Below are positions 22,396 to 34,105 of a DNA stretch of 64,000 nt, one piece after another (position 1 is the first letter of the stretch; each line of letters starts with the position of its first letter). Where the stretch lies: positions 49,606,209-49,670,208 of the forward strand of contig NC_054712.1 in NCBI RefSeq assembly GCF_016097555.1, in the 5' to 3' direction. Made by a program: the position numbers and the translations under genes. This DNA is from Gigantopelta aegis. Lineage: Eukaryota > Mollusca > Gastropoda > Neomphalida > Peltospiridae. Below the pieces are notes generated by a model. It was given only the letters and a program-made list of their open reading frames with translations, had not been told where the DNA came from and ran no database searches.

Positions 22396-23210
22396 CCAAT
22401 CCAAAATTAATACCGCGTTTATAATTACATTTATTCGCCCGGGGTGGACTGTCAATATTGAATAATGAACGCTTAGCTCTAAAAAGTGTTCTTTAATTTT
22501 TGTCTAGATATTTAAAGATTAAATTATGCTAATAAAATTTAAAACAGAATAATTTTAATTCATATGTATTTGTAAATTAAGTATATAATTTGACAAAAAT
22601 TAACGGGTAAAAGTTTATCAATGGAAAATTCCCGAGAAGTGTTACTGATGTATACAAAAGCATTACATTGTTTGTTAATCGCAATAGCAAGTATTAGTCT
22701 GATTTTCTGTGACATAACAGTGTACGTCAGGATGAGAACCTTTCTCTTATTTTGTGCGATATATATCTGAATTATGTGGACGATTTTTTTCTAAACGAAA
22801 GATAATGTAATGACATACAATTTAAATATATATACAAACAAGTCTGATCTACATATAATAATTACTTTACACGGACGACGCCGTTGTTTCAGCAGATTCG
22901 CCGTAAGATCTCAAAATAATATTGTGCAACTGGGAAATAAACATTTAATATCAATAAAACCTAAATTGTTATCGTTGGATCAAAAACATCGCTAAATAAA
23001 TCATATAAATAAAATAAAAATAGATGTAATAGTAAGCTATTAATATTTTGGCATTTTGTTTACCAAAAACCCCTTTAGTAGCACAATCTAAGGAAGGTTT
23101 CACTCTTTTAAATGTTAGACCTAGAACCATAAGTATTCCTTATACAGCTTAAAATATTCGAAAGTACCATTGTCTATATTTTATGCCATGTATATATTTT
23201 CTATTTATTC
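22396..23210. other. No recognisable feature
   Basis: AT-rich sequence upstream of paralogue A. Short open frames only. Confidence 0.5.
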
Positions 23211-23214
23211 ATAA

Positions 23215-23302
23215 AAGTATGTATTGTAAATCTGTATTGTTTGTACCTGAGAGCCTCAGGGAAGATTAACTTTTGCTAACTGTTACCATCATTAAATCAA
23301 GA

Positions 23303-23350
<48 letters not shown>
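23215..23350 (+). mobile_element. Probable LINE 3' terminus with (ATT)n tail
   Basis: The text gagagcctcagggaagatta ... taactgttaccatcattaaa runs into a 45-bp (ATT)n tract, the arrangement of a non-LTR retrotransposon 3' end. No coding remains. Confidence 0.4.
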
Positions 23351-23353
<3 letters not shown>

Positions 23354-23501
23354 CTTGTGTATAGCTTAAAAAATTGGGATATTAGCAAAAACTAGAGTAT
23401 TTATCAGAAATAATTAATGTGTTGAAAGGTATTCTGAGAGTTAAAAAATGTATTCCATTACCCATGATTTATTGCGAATTCGCTATTTACCCCTTATAAA
23501 T

Positions 23502-23889
23502 TAAAGAGACAGACCCTAGTTTTTAAACACTACAGCATATTTTTTCACTATTAGAGCCGTTTATGATCACTGAAGTCAAACATTACTTATATTGCATTCT
23601 TTAGATTATCCATTTCCGTAGAAGTGTTAAATGTGTGTTTCTGGTCATCCTGGTGTTTCTAATACCTAAAACATGCATTTTTTGTATTTTTAAAAACGCG
23701 TGTGCGTCTGAGAAGTAGCGGTTTATTGATTCAAGTTGAAGTAAATTTTTAAGGATATTTCCAGTTTTAACGTCACAGACTCTTCTTTCACTCTATTGTA
23801 ACTTTATCCAAATGAGTTACAGTTTTGTAAATTAACTAAACTTAGTGTCCATTTTCTACGGGATAAAATAAGGGTCTGCGCTTTTAACA
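23502..23889. mobile_element. MITE, family M2
   Basis: Inverted ends ttaaagagacagaccctagt and, reversed, ttaaaagcgcagacccttat; 388 bp, non-coding. Fragments of the same family lie inside 19792-20852 and at about 48415-48530 in an RMDN1 intron. Confidence 0.65.
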
Positions 23890-24849
23890 ATGACATGAAA
23901 ATGAGCAAATTCTGGGTTTCGTTAACAGGTAAGTGAACCAAAACATCATTTATACTAGTAGATTCATGCTAGTAAATGTAACCTTACAAACGGTAGATTC
24001 AGACGGTTAACGAATTTTTAAAAGCCTAAACAAACTTGGAGTGGGTAATTATTGGTTAATCATAATATAACTGATAAGAAAGCATTTATAAGTATAGTAT
24101 CTCAAAGGTTAAAAGACCAATACATGCACCTTTTGCAAATTAATAAATCTTGAATGTCTTCAAAATTAACTGCTTGCAGTGTATCTAAGACCGTATTATC
24201 GTTGAACAGTACTTCTCTATTTACCTGGTAAAATGCACATTATTTTTTAATCGTTTCCGAAAAAGTAATATTTTTTCTCTCCCCCCCCCTCCCCCCGCAC
24301 TGCCCCCTTTAATTTTACTCCTTTGAATTCCATCTCATTTCTTCCCGATCTGGCAACTCCTCCTATCTTTCAACTTCTTTCACTGTCCACTTCCACATCC
24401 CAGTCCTTGTCTCTCCAACCGCGACAGGTGCTTACCTCGTATGGTTATCCGTGTCGCACACCTCTCATTCTCCCATCAGGTTTTAGCTGGGGGTTTAGTC
24501 TGACCACTTCGGAGAGTAACTTCTGGCATTGTTAAGTGAGCACTTGTAACCACCTACTATGCTCCCCTACCCGGTAATAATTTTTTCACCTATTGAATTA
24601 TGCAGACGATAAAATGTAGATCGGGAAAACAATTTGTGTCCTCTATGTAACACAAGTTTAGGTGATTTTTTCTTTTGATTTTTTTTTTTTGTTTTTTTGC
24701 GGGGGGTGGGGGGGGGGTGTGTGTTCGGTGTTCATATTTGAATGAAAGAAAACTATAGTGAGGCAAATATATACTCACGGAAAAAAGTTCCTGTGCATCA
24801 TTAAAATTTCCGATTTACACAGGTGAACTATTAATTTTATCTGTTAAAA
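23890..24849. other. No recognisable feature
   Basis: AT-rich, with a C-run near 24283-24297 and a T-run then G-run 24678-24717. A 70-residue open frame at 24323-24535 has no family motif. Confidence 0.45.
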
Positions 24850-25102
24850 GTACAATGATCCTCTCCTGCCTTCTGAACCTGAAGTACGGTCTACACAATG
24901 CTTTATGCGCCGTCAGTGACGATGTAACAGAACAACGTATTGATGTACGGTCATGTGAATTTATTACATATATGCATTGTACTGTATACATATATATTTA
25001 TCTCCTGTCAAACCCATCTTGTCGCTGTCAAATATTGTTATTTCATATTCCCCATATGCCGTTGTGTAACGGCCTGGGAGAAATAAAGTTCTGTTCTGTT
25101 CT
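24850..25102 (+). mobile_element. LINE 3' terminus with (TTCTG)n tail
   Basis: It ends cccatatgccgttgtgtaac, ggcctggg..aataaagttctg and repeated ttctg. The same ending occurs at 26290-26465, which shows a dispersed non-LTR retrotransposon 3' end. No coding part is kept. Confidence 0.6.
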
Positions 25103-25309
25103 GTCGTACTTCATCATCCCCTAATCGGTTGCGTTCAGTTTTTCCACTGATTGGCCTTAACTTGCATTGCGATGTTAAACGTGTCATTTCCAAATCATTC
25201 CATATATGTACCCGCTTAATACTGATGATTTGCTGACGTGACGTGACGTCACGCGTCGACTCCCTAAACATGGAAGATCCCTAGTACTTCTAAACTGTCG
25301 AGAACATCT

Positions 25310-25438
25310 CTACATATATTGCATAGTGTTCTGATGAACACCAATGAACACCAAAATGACTAGCAACAGCGTTTGTGCCATTCTAACCTCAATCATACCC
25401 ATCGCTAGAAGAAGTTCATTTTCTGAGAGGCGTGGCAT
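25310..25438 (-). pseudogene. Tc1-like transposase N-terminal fragment
   Basis: Minus strand MPRLSENELLLAMGMIEVR and VHQNTMQYM echo the helix-turn-helix start seen at 5258 (MPRLRENDKWRVIGM). Only the first 42 codons or so remain and there is no catalytic region. Confidence 0.55.
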
Positions 25439-25626
25439 CACACTGACGACGATCAGATATAAAACCAAAAAAACTAAAAATTCTGAGTGATGAGAATCCA
25501 TACAATAGTTTTAAAGTCCAATGATAAGAAAAATGACGTCCAACAGGAGCACGTGACAAAGAATGCTAGTAATGCAACGTGTGATCACAAATGAATAGTT
25601 CGTGCAATTGACAGGGGAAAAAAAGA

Positions 25627-25890
25627 AAGAACTGTTTTATTTAACAACGCAATCAACACATTTTATTTACGGTTATATAACGTCAAACATATGGTTAAGG
25701 ACCACACAGATATTGAGAGAGGAAACACGCTGTCACCACTTCATGGGCTACTCTTTTCGATTAGCAGCAAGGGATCTTTCTTTATGCCCCATCCCACAGA
25801 CAGGGTAGTACATACCACGACCTTTGATATATCAGTCGTGGTGCACTGGCTGGAACGAGAAATAGCTCAATGGCAATTGACAGGACACCA
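25627..25890 (-). mobile_element. SINE, tail B, head truncated
   Basis: Core and tail as in the other copies. The tRNA-like part is replaced by unrelated sequence from about 25875. Confidence 0.8.
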
Positions 25891-25964
25891 CTGGGATATC
25901 AAAGGGAGTGGTCACACGTTCTACTCACTTGTGCCTTCTTTACTAAATCTCGAAAAACACTCCT

Positions 25965-26465
25965 AAAAAATATTATTATGTGAACCTCAGTACCATAAAA
26001 TTTAAAGAGTTAATGACTAGTAATAAAATAGGTGTCCTAAGAAAAGTCAGCAAATTAATTAAAGAAATTAATGATAAATTTAAAAGACCATAGCTATTTA
26101 TATCAACATATACCACATCACTCGAGTTAAATATTCTTTATTATTATATCACAAATATCCCTATTTTAATAAATCGAAATATACTAGTACATGTACAACA
26201 AATTATATAATGAACTTAAATTATTCTACTATACCTAATATTATTGACTTATTGTATATATGTATTTTTGTTATGTCCACTCATTGTATTTCTGTATACA
26301 TGTATTTATATAATTTAACTATTCATATACTATATTATTTACTATTTAATGTTCTCCTGTAAACCCTGTCCTGTCTTGTCACATATTATATTATGTAATT
26401 ATTCATGTTTCCCCATATGCCGTTGCCTAACGGCCTGGGTGTAATAAAGTTCTGTTCTGTTCTGA
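25965..26465 (+). mobile_element. LINE ORF2 C-terminus and 3' UTR with (TTCTG)n tail
   Basis: An open frame ending at TAG 26091-26093 reads IKFKELMTSNKIGVLRKVSK and EINDKFKRP, a typical ORF2 ending. About 370 bp of 3' UTR follows, ending in the same cccatatgccgttgcctaac..ttctgttctg as at 25.1 kb. Heavily 5' truncated. Confidence 0.6.
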
Positions 26466-26775
26466 AATATTTATGACCAGATTTCAAATAAATTATATTC
26501 TATATGCAATTATTTGGTACAAAGGAAAAAATTTTCCGCGAGTATATATACTTCCATACGAAGCTCTTCACTTCTCCAAAAGAGTGAATTATTTGCATTT
26601 TTATAGATACCATTAACTCGGTGTGTAAAGACATTTTTGAAACGTAGACCATTTGAAATGGTGCACGTGTAGAATTACATGTATTATATTATAACTGCCA
26701 GCTATGTTTGTTGAACTCCAGCCGAGTGTAAACAAAGTAGTTCTGTTCTGTTCTGTTCGCTGAATATCGGTTCGT

Positions 26776-27035
<260 letters not shown>

Positions 27036-27469
27036 CGGGGTTTTTTTTAGTACAATTAAAGGTGCCTTCTAAAAGTTATAAATACGTTGTTTCGTTATAT
27101 ATTATATTTAATTGTGATAAATAATTATAGACCATTTTGATACCCTGTATACTCTTTGCATAATATATAACTCTCAACTGCAATTTGGGGGTAAACAGTG
27201 GTTTACCCACACATCTTTGACTAAAATATAAAATACATAGAAAATATATTCATCCACCACAGTTCGCTGTTAGCGTCGGCGAGTTGCTACTTAACTTGCG
27301 CATGCGCAGTTAGATTGAGAAAAAAGGTATATTATCGAGCAGTGTGAAGTTGGCAACTTAGAATCCTAAATCCGATACTGAACCGACAAAACACATGACA
27401 TTAACACGTAATAAGATAATTTTAATCTTTATTTTATTACCAGAAGTGAATTTCTGTAACTAAAGGCGA

Positions 27470-27616
27470 CGCCAAACGATACGAGTGTCTCGGACGAGAC
27501 TATCCACAAGTAAAAGCCGATTGTGACAAGACAAAACATTACGATTTCATCAGTTTCTATGCCATCGACTTTCTAGGCCTCGTACGAGACACTCGTACCG
27601 TGTGACTTCGCCTTAA
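27470..27616. mobile_element. MITE, family M4
   Basis: Inverted ends ctaaaggcgacgccaaacga and, reversed, cttaaggcgaagtcacacgg, followed on both sides by tacgagtgtctcg; 147 bp. It lies just 3' of the last exon of paralogue B. A relative is nested at 19886-20040. Confidence 0.75.
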
Positions 27617-27683
27617 GATTAACAGAAAGCACGAGAGTTACAGTGCACGTAGTGATGTCATCAAGCGGCGCCGCCACTTCCTC

Positions 27684-30648
27684 TCACTCGCGTCCTTTGA
27701 AGTACAGACATTTTCCCTCCATGCAGTACATATCTCGGCAGCAGACGATCTCGTATCCAACGCCGTTTCTGTTATTCATGTTTTTTATCTCGCCACAGGG
27801 TCGTTCATAATTGGCGCACTGGTTGGAAGAAAAGAAAATTATAAATACAGTTATGGGGCTAATTTCACTAAACATCGTAAGTTTACATCTGCTACATCGT
27901 AAGTTTACGTCTGCTACATCGTAAGTTATACCGGTCGTGTTTGGCGTCTATTTCACGCAATAAAATTACATTATTACAGAATCTGGAGTATTTTAAAAAC
28001 AAAATTAAATGAAATATGCGTTCTTTTAAATATTTGTTGAACTACAATAGTAATAAGAAGAGTGGTTTATTCGTAGATTTGCGTTTACTTGCAAAACTAG
28101 GTTTACGATGTTTTGTGAAATTGGGCTAAGATATAGATACAAAAATTAGTAGTATTGTTTAAAATTATAAGTACATATAGTTTTCAAGTAAAATGAAACC
28201 GATATGCAATATCAAAGATAAACACACAGAGGCATACATATACATTGATTGATTGATTTGTTGGATGATTGATTGATTGATTGATTGATTGAACCATATT
28301 TTATTGCTTTCTAAAAGAACAAATGGATTAGGTACAAGTTATGCAACTTAATATGCCTACATTCATGTCAGGACAGTAATATATTTTTGCAATTAAATAT
28401 GAACAGAAATAAATATTGAAAGAAAGAAAGTATAAAGGAAACGAAGACAAGACGAAATGATGTTTTCTGTGTGTTCGATAATTAGACAGTAGGTTAACAA
28501 TTTGCTATTAGAAAACACAAAACAAACAAGGCATCGCAAAGATTACGTAATGGCGACACATATTTATTTAGAAAAATAACTAATAATAATTTTTTAAAGC
28601 GATACATTATTTACTAATTAAGGGAAACGTTTTGTTTAATTTATATACTACGTATATGGAAAAAAAAAAATTCATTCTCTTGTTCACTTAAAGCACTTTT
28701 ACCATTCAAAACCAGTTGTAAATCTATTTACTGAAATCTTTGCAAGGAATTCCAGAGCCTTTGCCTTTCATATAAAATGCATTCACAAAAAAAGAAGAGA
28801 AAATTGTCTTCAAAATTATATCCACAATTACACGAGGTCTTTCCAGCGACTTCCCTCCCACTAACCCACAGACGGTCCTGATAGTTGAAGTGTGTGCCAG
28901 GACAGCGTGCTTGAACCGGTTTATTGAATCACATGGTAATTCTGCAATAATGCATTTATTTATTATTATTTTACTTATAGCAAAGTCACTATAAACAGTG
29001 TGAATAAAGTATTGCGCTTATTATTCCCTCGCAGTTTTTAACTTTTATATATATACTACTCAAAAGAATTTAAGGGTCAAAAATTTATAACCAAATAAGT
29101 TTCAGAGTGTATTAGATTGATGATGTAAACTACACCAAATGTTTTATTTATTGTTCCATATTTACAAAAAAACCCACAAATAAACGTCACTGTATACAAG
29201 AAAGTCACATGACATGCTGTCAAAGTTGAAGGTTGTCAAACATGGATTTTACACATTAGAACATTCGTTTAATAGTGTGTGAATCCACCCCTGGCGCGAA
29301 TACACTCGACACATCGTTGCCTCATCAGACGTCTGAAGAACTCTTGGGGAATGGCCTGCCACTCTGCCATAAGAAGTTGACCCAGATCATGAAGGTTGGC
29401 CGGAGGGGCATGGTTATCCCGAACTCTCCTGCCTAATTCGTCCCAGACGTGCTCTATTGGGGCCAAGTCAGGCGAATATGCTGGCCAAACCATCCTGGCG
29501 ATACCTTGTTGTCTGAGAAAGTCCGTTACCACCCTGGCGCGGTGGGGTCTGGCATTGTCATCCTGCAGAACTGCCCCGCCGCCAATCTGCTGAAGGCCTG
29601 GGAGAACCAACGGCCGGATAATCTCATTCAGATAGCGGATTCCATTCAGATTGCCATCCACCACATAGAGGGGGGTCCTGTGGTGGATAGAGATGCCGCC
29701 CCACACCATGACGCTGCCACCACCGAACCGGTGACGTTGTCTAACGTTAACGTCAGCGAAGCGCTCCCCAGGACGTCTGTAGACACGAACCCGACCGTCG
29801 TTGAACTGGAGACTAAACCTGGACTCATCAGTGAACATCACTCGACCCCACTGAACACGTTGCCACCGCAGATGAAGTGTGCACCAGTGACGTCTGGCCG
29901 TTCTGTGACGTGGTAGGAGTGGTGGTCGAACAGCCTGGCGACGGCAGCGTAGATTATTGGCTCTCAGACGATTGCGTATGGTTTGATCAGACACTCGAGT
30001 TCCAGTCGCAGTCCGCAGATTGTCACGTAATCGGCGTGCAGTGGTTGTGCGTTGACGTAGAGCCATATTGGTGATGTAGCGGTCCTCTCTATTTGTAGTG
30101 CTTCGGGGTCTTCCCGAACGTGGACGATTTCGAACAAAATTCGTTGCTTGGTACCGTTGCCACAGTCGGCCAACGACACTCTGACTGACACCAAGTCTCA
30201 GAGCAACATTTCTTTGCGTATTGCCATCCTGAAGCCAAGCAATAGCCCTTCCTCGATCTTCGATAGTCAGTTGACGTCGTACCATTGTCGAATTTGGAGT
30301 GTGCACCGTACACGAACGCAAGCTCCAATTATACGGAAATTCAGCATTGGGAACATGGAATACACATGCAAAGCGTGCAAATGAAGCGCTTTGTGAAAAA
30401 GCAAGTTATTGGCACTTAGCAGACCTTTCGCTTTCGCCCTAATTTACGTGCAAATGTAAGCATGTTTTCGCCATTAGAACTAGTCGACAGTGTCAATGAC
30501 AGTGGATTTTAATTCATTTATGGGTTGCTTAGACCCACTTTCGTCAAAATGGAACAATACCATGCGTGACATTATGGTCTAGCTAATATAATTGACATTC
30601 AGAAAATAATGTCGAAAATATCGTCTGACCCTTAAATTCTTTTGAGTA

Positions 30649-30698
<50 letters not shown>

Positions 30699-31197
30699 AG
30701 ATATTTTGTTCCCAAAACTTTCTTGATTTACAAAGTATATAAAACATTTCTAAATGATTGTTTTCATGGCCTGTACACTTTTTATTTTTCACTCGCTACT
30801 TCACTCGTAATGCAAAATGGAATATTGTGTTTATTATTCAGAAATTACTAATAATAAGTTAAAAGTACTGTAAAACCCACCCCTCAAAAAGAGAAGAAAA
30901 AAAAGAAAACAAAGCGAAGAAGAAAAGAAACAAAATTACTCGTACGTTTCCGATTGGAATAAGGTTATTTTCGTTGCGGTCTCCATTGTTGTTCCAGTTA
31001 TTGTTTCCATTGTTATTCCAATTGTTTCCATTGTTGTTCCAATTGTTTCCATTGTTGTTCCGATTGTTTCCATTGTTGTTCCAATTGTTTCCATTGTTCC
31101 AATTGTTTCCATTGTTATTCCAATTGTTGTTCCTGTTGTAGCCGTACGATATTGCTGAACCAACGCACATAAGAATAAGTAAGCCAAAACACTTCAT
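27684..31197 (-). CDS. Secreted Asn-rich, cysteine-rich small protein, two coding exons (paralogue B)
   Basis: Exon 1 is 31197-30946 (84 codons) and exon 2 is 27818-27684 (44 codons plus stop), together 128 residues. Exon 1 has a signal peptide MKCFGLLILMCVGSAISYGY and then a low-complexity region of NNGNNW-type repeats. Exon 2 follows ttttcttccaaccag and reads CANYERPCGEIK ... YEIVCCRDMYCMEGKCLYF, giving a C-x6-C-x17-CC-x4-C-x4-C pattern. That C-C-CC-C-C order is shared with cystine-knot peptides, although the second loop is unusually long. Phases match (0/0). An alternative donor six bases further would add VR. The 3.1-kb intron holds an apparently whole Tc1 element. Likely secreted; role unknown (defence, signalling or matrix are all possible). 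Confidence 0.7.
27854..28131. mobile_element. MITE, family M3
   Basis: Inverted ends ggggctaatttcactaaaca(tcgtaag) and, reversed, cttagcccaatttcacaaaa(catcgtaa), 278 bp, lying in the intron of paralogue B. Partial relatives are at 15241-15286 and 47983-48060. Confidence 0.65.
28240..28925 (-). mobile_element. LINE 3' fragment with (ATCA)n tail
   Basis: The minus strand reads TSCNCGYNFEDNFLFFFCEC and ILYERQRLWNSLQRF, the Cys-rich CxCG..ED..FFF.C motif near the end of many non-LTR ORF2 proteins. It runs down to a (GATT)n/(ATCA)n tail at 28247-28302. A head-3 SINE-like piece (agcacgctgtcctggcacac on the minus strand) adjoins it at 28880-28915. Confidence 0.5.
29056..30649 (-). mobile_element. 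Apparently whole Tc1-type transposon
   Basis: Inverted ends ctactcaaaagaatttaagg(gtca), 24 bp and identical, sit at 29056-29079 and 30626-30649. Each is bordered by TA and lies within or against a TA microsatellite (29047-29055 and 30650-30692). The 1594-bp body holds one uninterrupted transposase. It lies in the intron of paralogue B in the same orientation as that gene. Confidence 0.93.
29269..30321 (-). CDS. Tc1-family DD34E transposase, uninterrupted
   Basis: 350 codons, the usual Tc1 length. The N-terminal paired-type helix-turn-helix spans about residues 13-120 (RRQLTIEDRGRAIAWLQDG, LGVSQSVVGRLWQRY, RPRSGRPRSTTNREDR). The catalytic core has VMFTDESRFSL (first Asp), HRFGGGSVMVWGGISIHH, VLQDDNARPHRARVVTDF (second Asp) and YSPDLAPIEHVWDELG (Glu). 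Thirty-four residues separate the second Asp from the Glu, so it is DD34E. Translation may start at the first Met or at Met 13 (TMVRRQLTI). No stop or frame change is seen, and identical TIRs suggest recent arrival and possible activity. Confidence 0.93.
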   Translation of the reverse strand: MRSCTVHTPNSTMVRRQLTIEDRGRAIAWLQDGNTQRNVALRLGVSQSVVGRLWQRYQATNFVRNRPRSGRPRSTTNREDRYITNMALRQRTTTARRLRDNLRTATGTRVSDQTIRNRLRANNLRCRRQAVRPPLLPRHRTARRHWCTLHLRWQRVQWGRVMFTDESRFSLQFNDGRVRVYRRPGERFADVNVRQRHRFGGGSVMVWGGISIHHRTPLYVVDGNLNGIRYLNEIIRPLVLPGLQQIGGGAVLQDDNARPHRARVVTDFLRQQGIARMVWPAYSPDLAPIEHVWDELGRRVRDNHAPPANLHDLGQLLMAEWQAIPQEFFRRLMRQRCVECIRARGGFTHY

Positions 31198-31296
31198 CGT
31201 CTTGCTGAATAAACTAAAAATAGAACTAGTTGTTCTCAGAAGCAATATAAACGTTTGATTTGTTTCAGACAAATAAAATCTTTTTACGATTAAAAT

Positions 31297-31299
<3 letters not shown>

Positions 31300-31377
<78 letters not shown>
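31300..31377. repeat. (TA)n and (GT)n microsatellite
   Basis: TA repeat to 31342 and GT repeat to 31377. An M1-derived fragment (cgtgtttctggtcgtcctaa) lies at about 31565-31730. Confidence 0.85.
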
Positions 31378-31385
<8 letters not shown>

Positions 31386-31732
31386 AATATTAGGATATCT
31401 CTGTCTGTATATCATATTATACATACTTAATTTGACATTTGTCATTTCAATTTTTATTCTCTTTTAACAGTAATGCTAATTAACTAGATATGTATACACT
31501 GTAATGTATTAATGTGTGGAACACACTGTGAAATGATAGGCAATCCAAATAAACATATTCGTATTAATATATTCAACGTGTTTCTGGTCGTCCTAATATT
31601 TGCAAGTCTCCCAAACTGGATTTGATATCCCAATAATTTCGTATGTACGAAAAACATACATATTGAGAAATAAAATTAAATATGCAAACACTAGGATGAT
31701 CAGAAACACATTTAATATACAAACACTAATAT

Positions 31733-31766
<34 letters not shown>

Positions 31767-31780
31767 AAATATGTAATTAC

Positions 31781-32062
31781 AGTGGTACAACGCCCGCTTG
31801 ATGCGCGGTCGGCCTGGGATCGATCTCCGTCGGTGAACCCATTGGGCTATTTCTCACTCCATCCAGTGCACCACGACTGGTATATCAAAGGCCGTGGTAT
31901 GTGATATCCTGTCTCTGGAATGGTGCATATACAAGATCCCTTGCTACTATTGGAAAACGTAGCGGGTTTACTCTATATGTCTAAATTACCAAATGTTTGA
32001 CATCGAATAGCCGATGGTTAATAAATCAATCTACTCTACTGGTGTCGTTAAACAAGACTAAC
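31781..32062 (+). mobile_element. SINE, head 1 / tail A
   Basis: Head from gtggtacaacgcccgcttga, core ccacgactggtatatcaaag, tail ctggtgtcgttaaacaagac. The first bases of the head are missing. Confidence 0.8.
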
Positions 32063-32110
32063 TTTAACTTTTTTAACTTTAGCAAACGTCTACTAGTATG
32101 AACGATAACG

Positions 32111-32262
32111 GTCAGTGGCGTAGGAAGGTGCCAAAAAGTCTGGAGGGGGAAACACTTTTATATTTACACACTTTTACACTATTATAAAGCAATATATCCG
32201 AAAAGTGGGAGGGGGCACATGCCCCTTGCCCACCCACACCCCCCGATTCCTACGCCAGTGAC
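32111..32262. mobile_element. Foldback element with ggcgtaggaa ends
   Basis: Inverted ends gtcagtggcgtaggaa and, reversed, gtcactggcgtaggaa. The interior acacttttacactattataa recurs in a sister copy at about 60771-60889. Confidence 0.6.
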
Positions 32263-32305
32263 AGTTAAATTTGAAGAACGGGGAAAACAAAAGAGTGCTA
32301 CTTAC

Positions 32306-32500
32306 TTCTGAAAGCGGTAAACAGGATCAGGTTAGTAGGAATGACTTTTCTGACTTTCCATTTATTTCTGCTGCTGAGAGACATGCTTTTAAATGAAGCA
32401 GACGTCAATTAAAAGTTTCCAATTGGAAGTCCTGTCAACAGACGATCTGATTTCCGGTTAACATGATCCTATCGAGTACGATCTCCGGACATTATTATAT
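32306..32500 (-). promoter_or_regulatory. Probable 5' untranslated exon and promoter of paralogue B
   Basis: Closely matches 22178-22395 over about 190 bp and ends at a 5' splice site, cagaa|gtaagtag. It lies 1.1 kb upstream of the signal-peptide exon. Only one donor is present here, unlike the six in paralogue A. Confidence 0.6.
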
Positions 32501-32926
32501 GGGTATGTTAGCCTCTGGACCGTTATGGTTATGACCTATAAAATCAGATTCTCTTATCAAAGTTGTATAATGGAGATTTTCAGCCAAAAAACAATGACTT
32601 TTAAATATATTTATTTTTATTACTTGGCTTTGAAATGTAACGGTTATACCCAGAAATACAAAACATTAATGAATAAAGGAACGATTGACGACACTCTTCT
32701 ACTAATATATATCTGCTGATGGGTGTCAAAGGTAATAATAAGAACGTGACACTTCCACAGAACTCGTATAATCCGTTTGTGATAAAAGAGAAGCGATCGA
32801 CTGGCATATAACAATAACGAAAAATATCTACAAAATAATTTTGAAATAGAAATATAAATTTATTACAAAAATTGCAATTATAAAGAATTTTGTAAGGAAT
32901 GGACACCTTATATAACGCTCTGTGTG

Positions 32927-32965
<39 letters not shown>

Positions 32966-33160
32966 TGTGTGTATCTGAGAGATGCATGTGTGTGAGAAAG
33001 AGATGTGCGTGTGTGTGTGTGTGATGCTTAGCCAGGGTAATTTCATTAAATCTAAAGGCTGCATATTTTACCGCATCGGCGGGATCGCGGAATTCGGGGG
33101 TGGGGGGGGGGGGGGGGGGGGGGGGGGGGGTAAAGTACACGTTTGGTAGGAGTCTACCAC
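32501..33160. repeat. (TG)n and G-run; otherwise nothing
   Basis: TG repeats 32928-32965 and 33005-33023, and a G-run 33096-33130. The 232-residue open frame across this region is compositional. Confidence 0.6.
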
Positions 33161-33174
33161 CAGTAGTATCTCTC

Positions 33175-33725
33175 GATGGACTCGTTCTGTCCGTCCCAAC
33201 CAGAACCTCATGGCTGGTACACCAAATGTCATGGTGTAAACTGCTCTGTGTGGGGAAAAAAAAAGAAAGAAGTGTTTTATTTAACGACGCACTCAACACA
33301 TTTTATTTACGGTTATATGGCGTCAGACATATGGTTAAGGACCACACAGATTTTGAGAGGAAACCCGCTGTCGCCACTACATGGGCTACTCTTCCGATTG
33401 GCAGCAAGGGATCTTTTATTTGCGCTTCCCACAGGCAGGATAGCACAAACCATGGCCTTTGTTGAACCAGTTATGGATCACTGGTCGGTGCAAGTGGTTT
33501 ACACCTACCCATTGAGCCTTGCGGAGCACTGACTCAGGGTTTGGAGTCGGTATCTGGATTAAAAATCCCATGCCTCGACTGGGATCCGAACCCAGTACCT
33601 ACCAGCCTGTAGACCGATGGCCTGCCACGACGCCACCGAGGCCGGTCTGTGTGGGGAAAGCATATAAAAGATGCCTTGCTGCTATTTCGGTAACAAGTAA
33701 CCCGTGGCGGCAGTGGTTTCATTAT
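33175..33725. mobile_element. Chimeric SINE (33259-33645, minus) inserted into an older SINE-like repeat
   Basis: The inner copy is head 2 / tail B. A perfect 14-bp target duplication tctgtgtggggaaa lies at 33245-33258 and 33646-33659. The flanks, when read together, resemble the SINE core (catggctggtacaccaaatg before, catataaaagatgccttgct after), so one SINE has landed inside another. The head-2 tRNA-like region includes gggttcggatcc (B box). Confidence 0.9.
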
Positions 33726-34061
33726 ATCCCCGCCTATCGCTCACTTTCTCCCTCTGCATGTGTGTACCTCTCTCTTCCTCCCTCCCTCCCCCTTTTCTCG
33801 CACACACATCAAAACATTTACTTTGTCCCGTAGGCAATACAACAGAGGTGATAGCAACTGCTGGTAGTTAAATTACCTCGCGTGTACGATGACAATCTAA
33901 GTGTTGTTACACTGTCAACACTAATATCAGTCTTGAATTTTTCTTCCGTGTACTATATTTAATATCAGTAATGTCTGTTGTCTCGAAGGATCCGTGAACC
34001 CAATTACGAAAAGATTTGATTTAAATCATTGATAACAAACATAGTGTTTACCCAATATAGA

Positions 34062-34105
<44 letters not shown>

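Noticed and set aside
32601-33299. 232-codon frame on the minus strand
   Set aside because: Spans a (TG)n microsatellite and a G-run with no family similarity.
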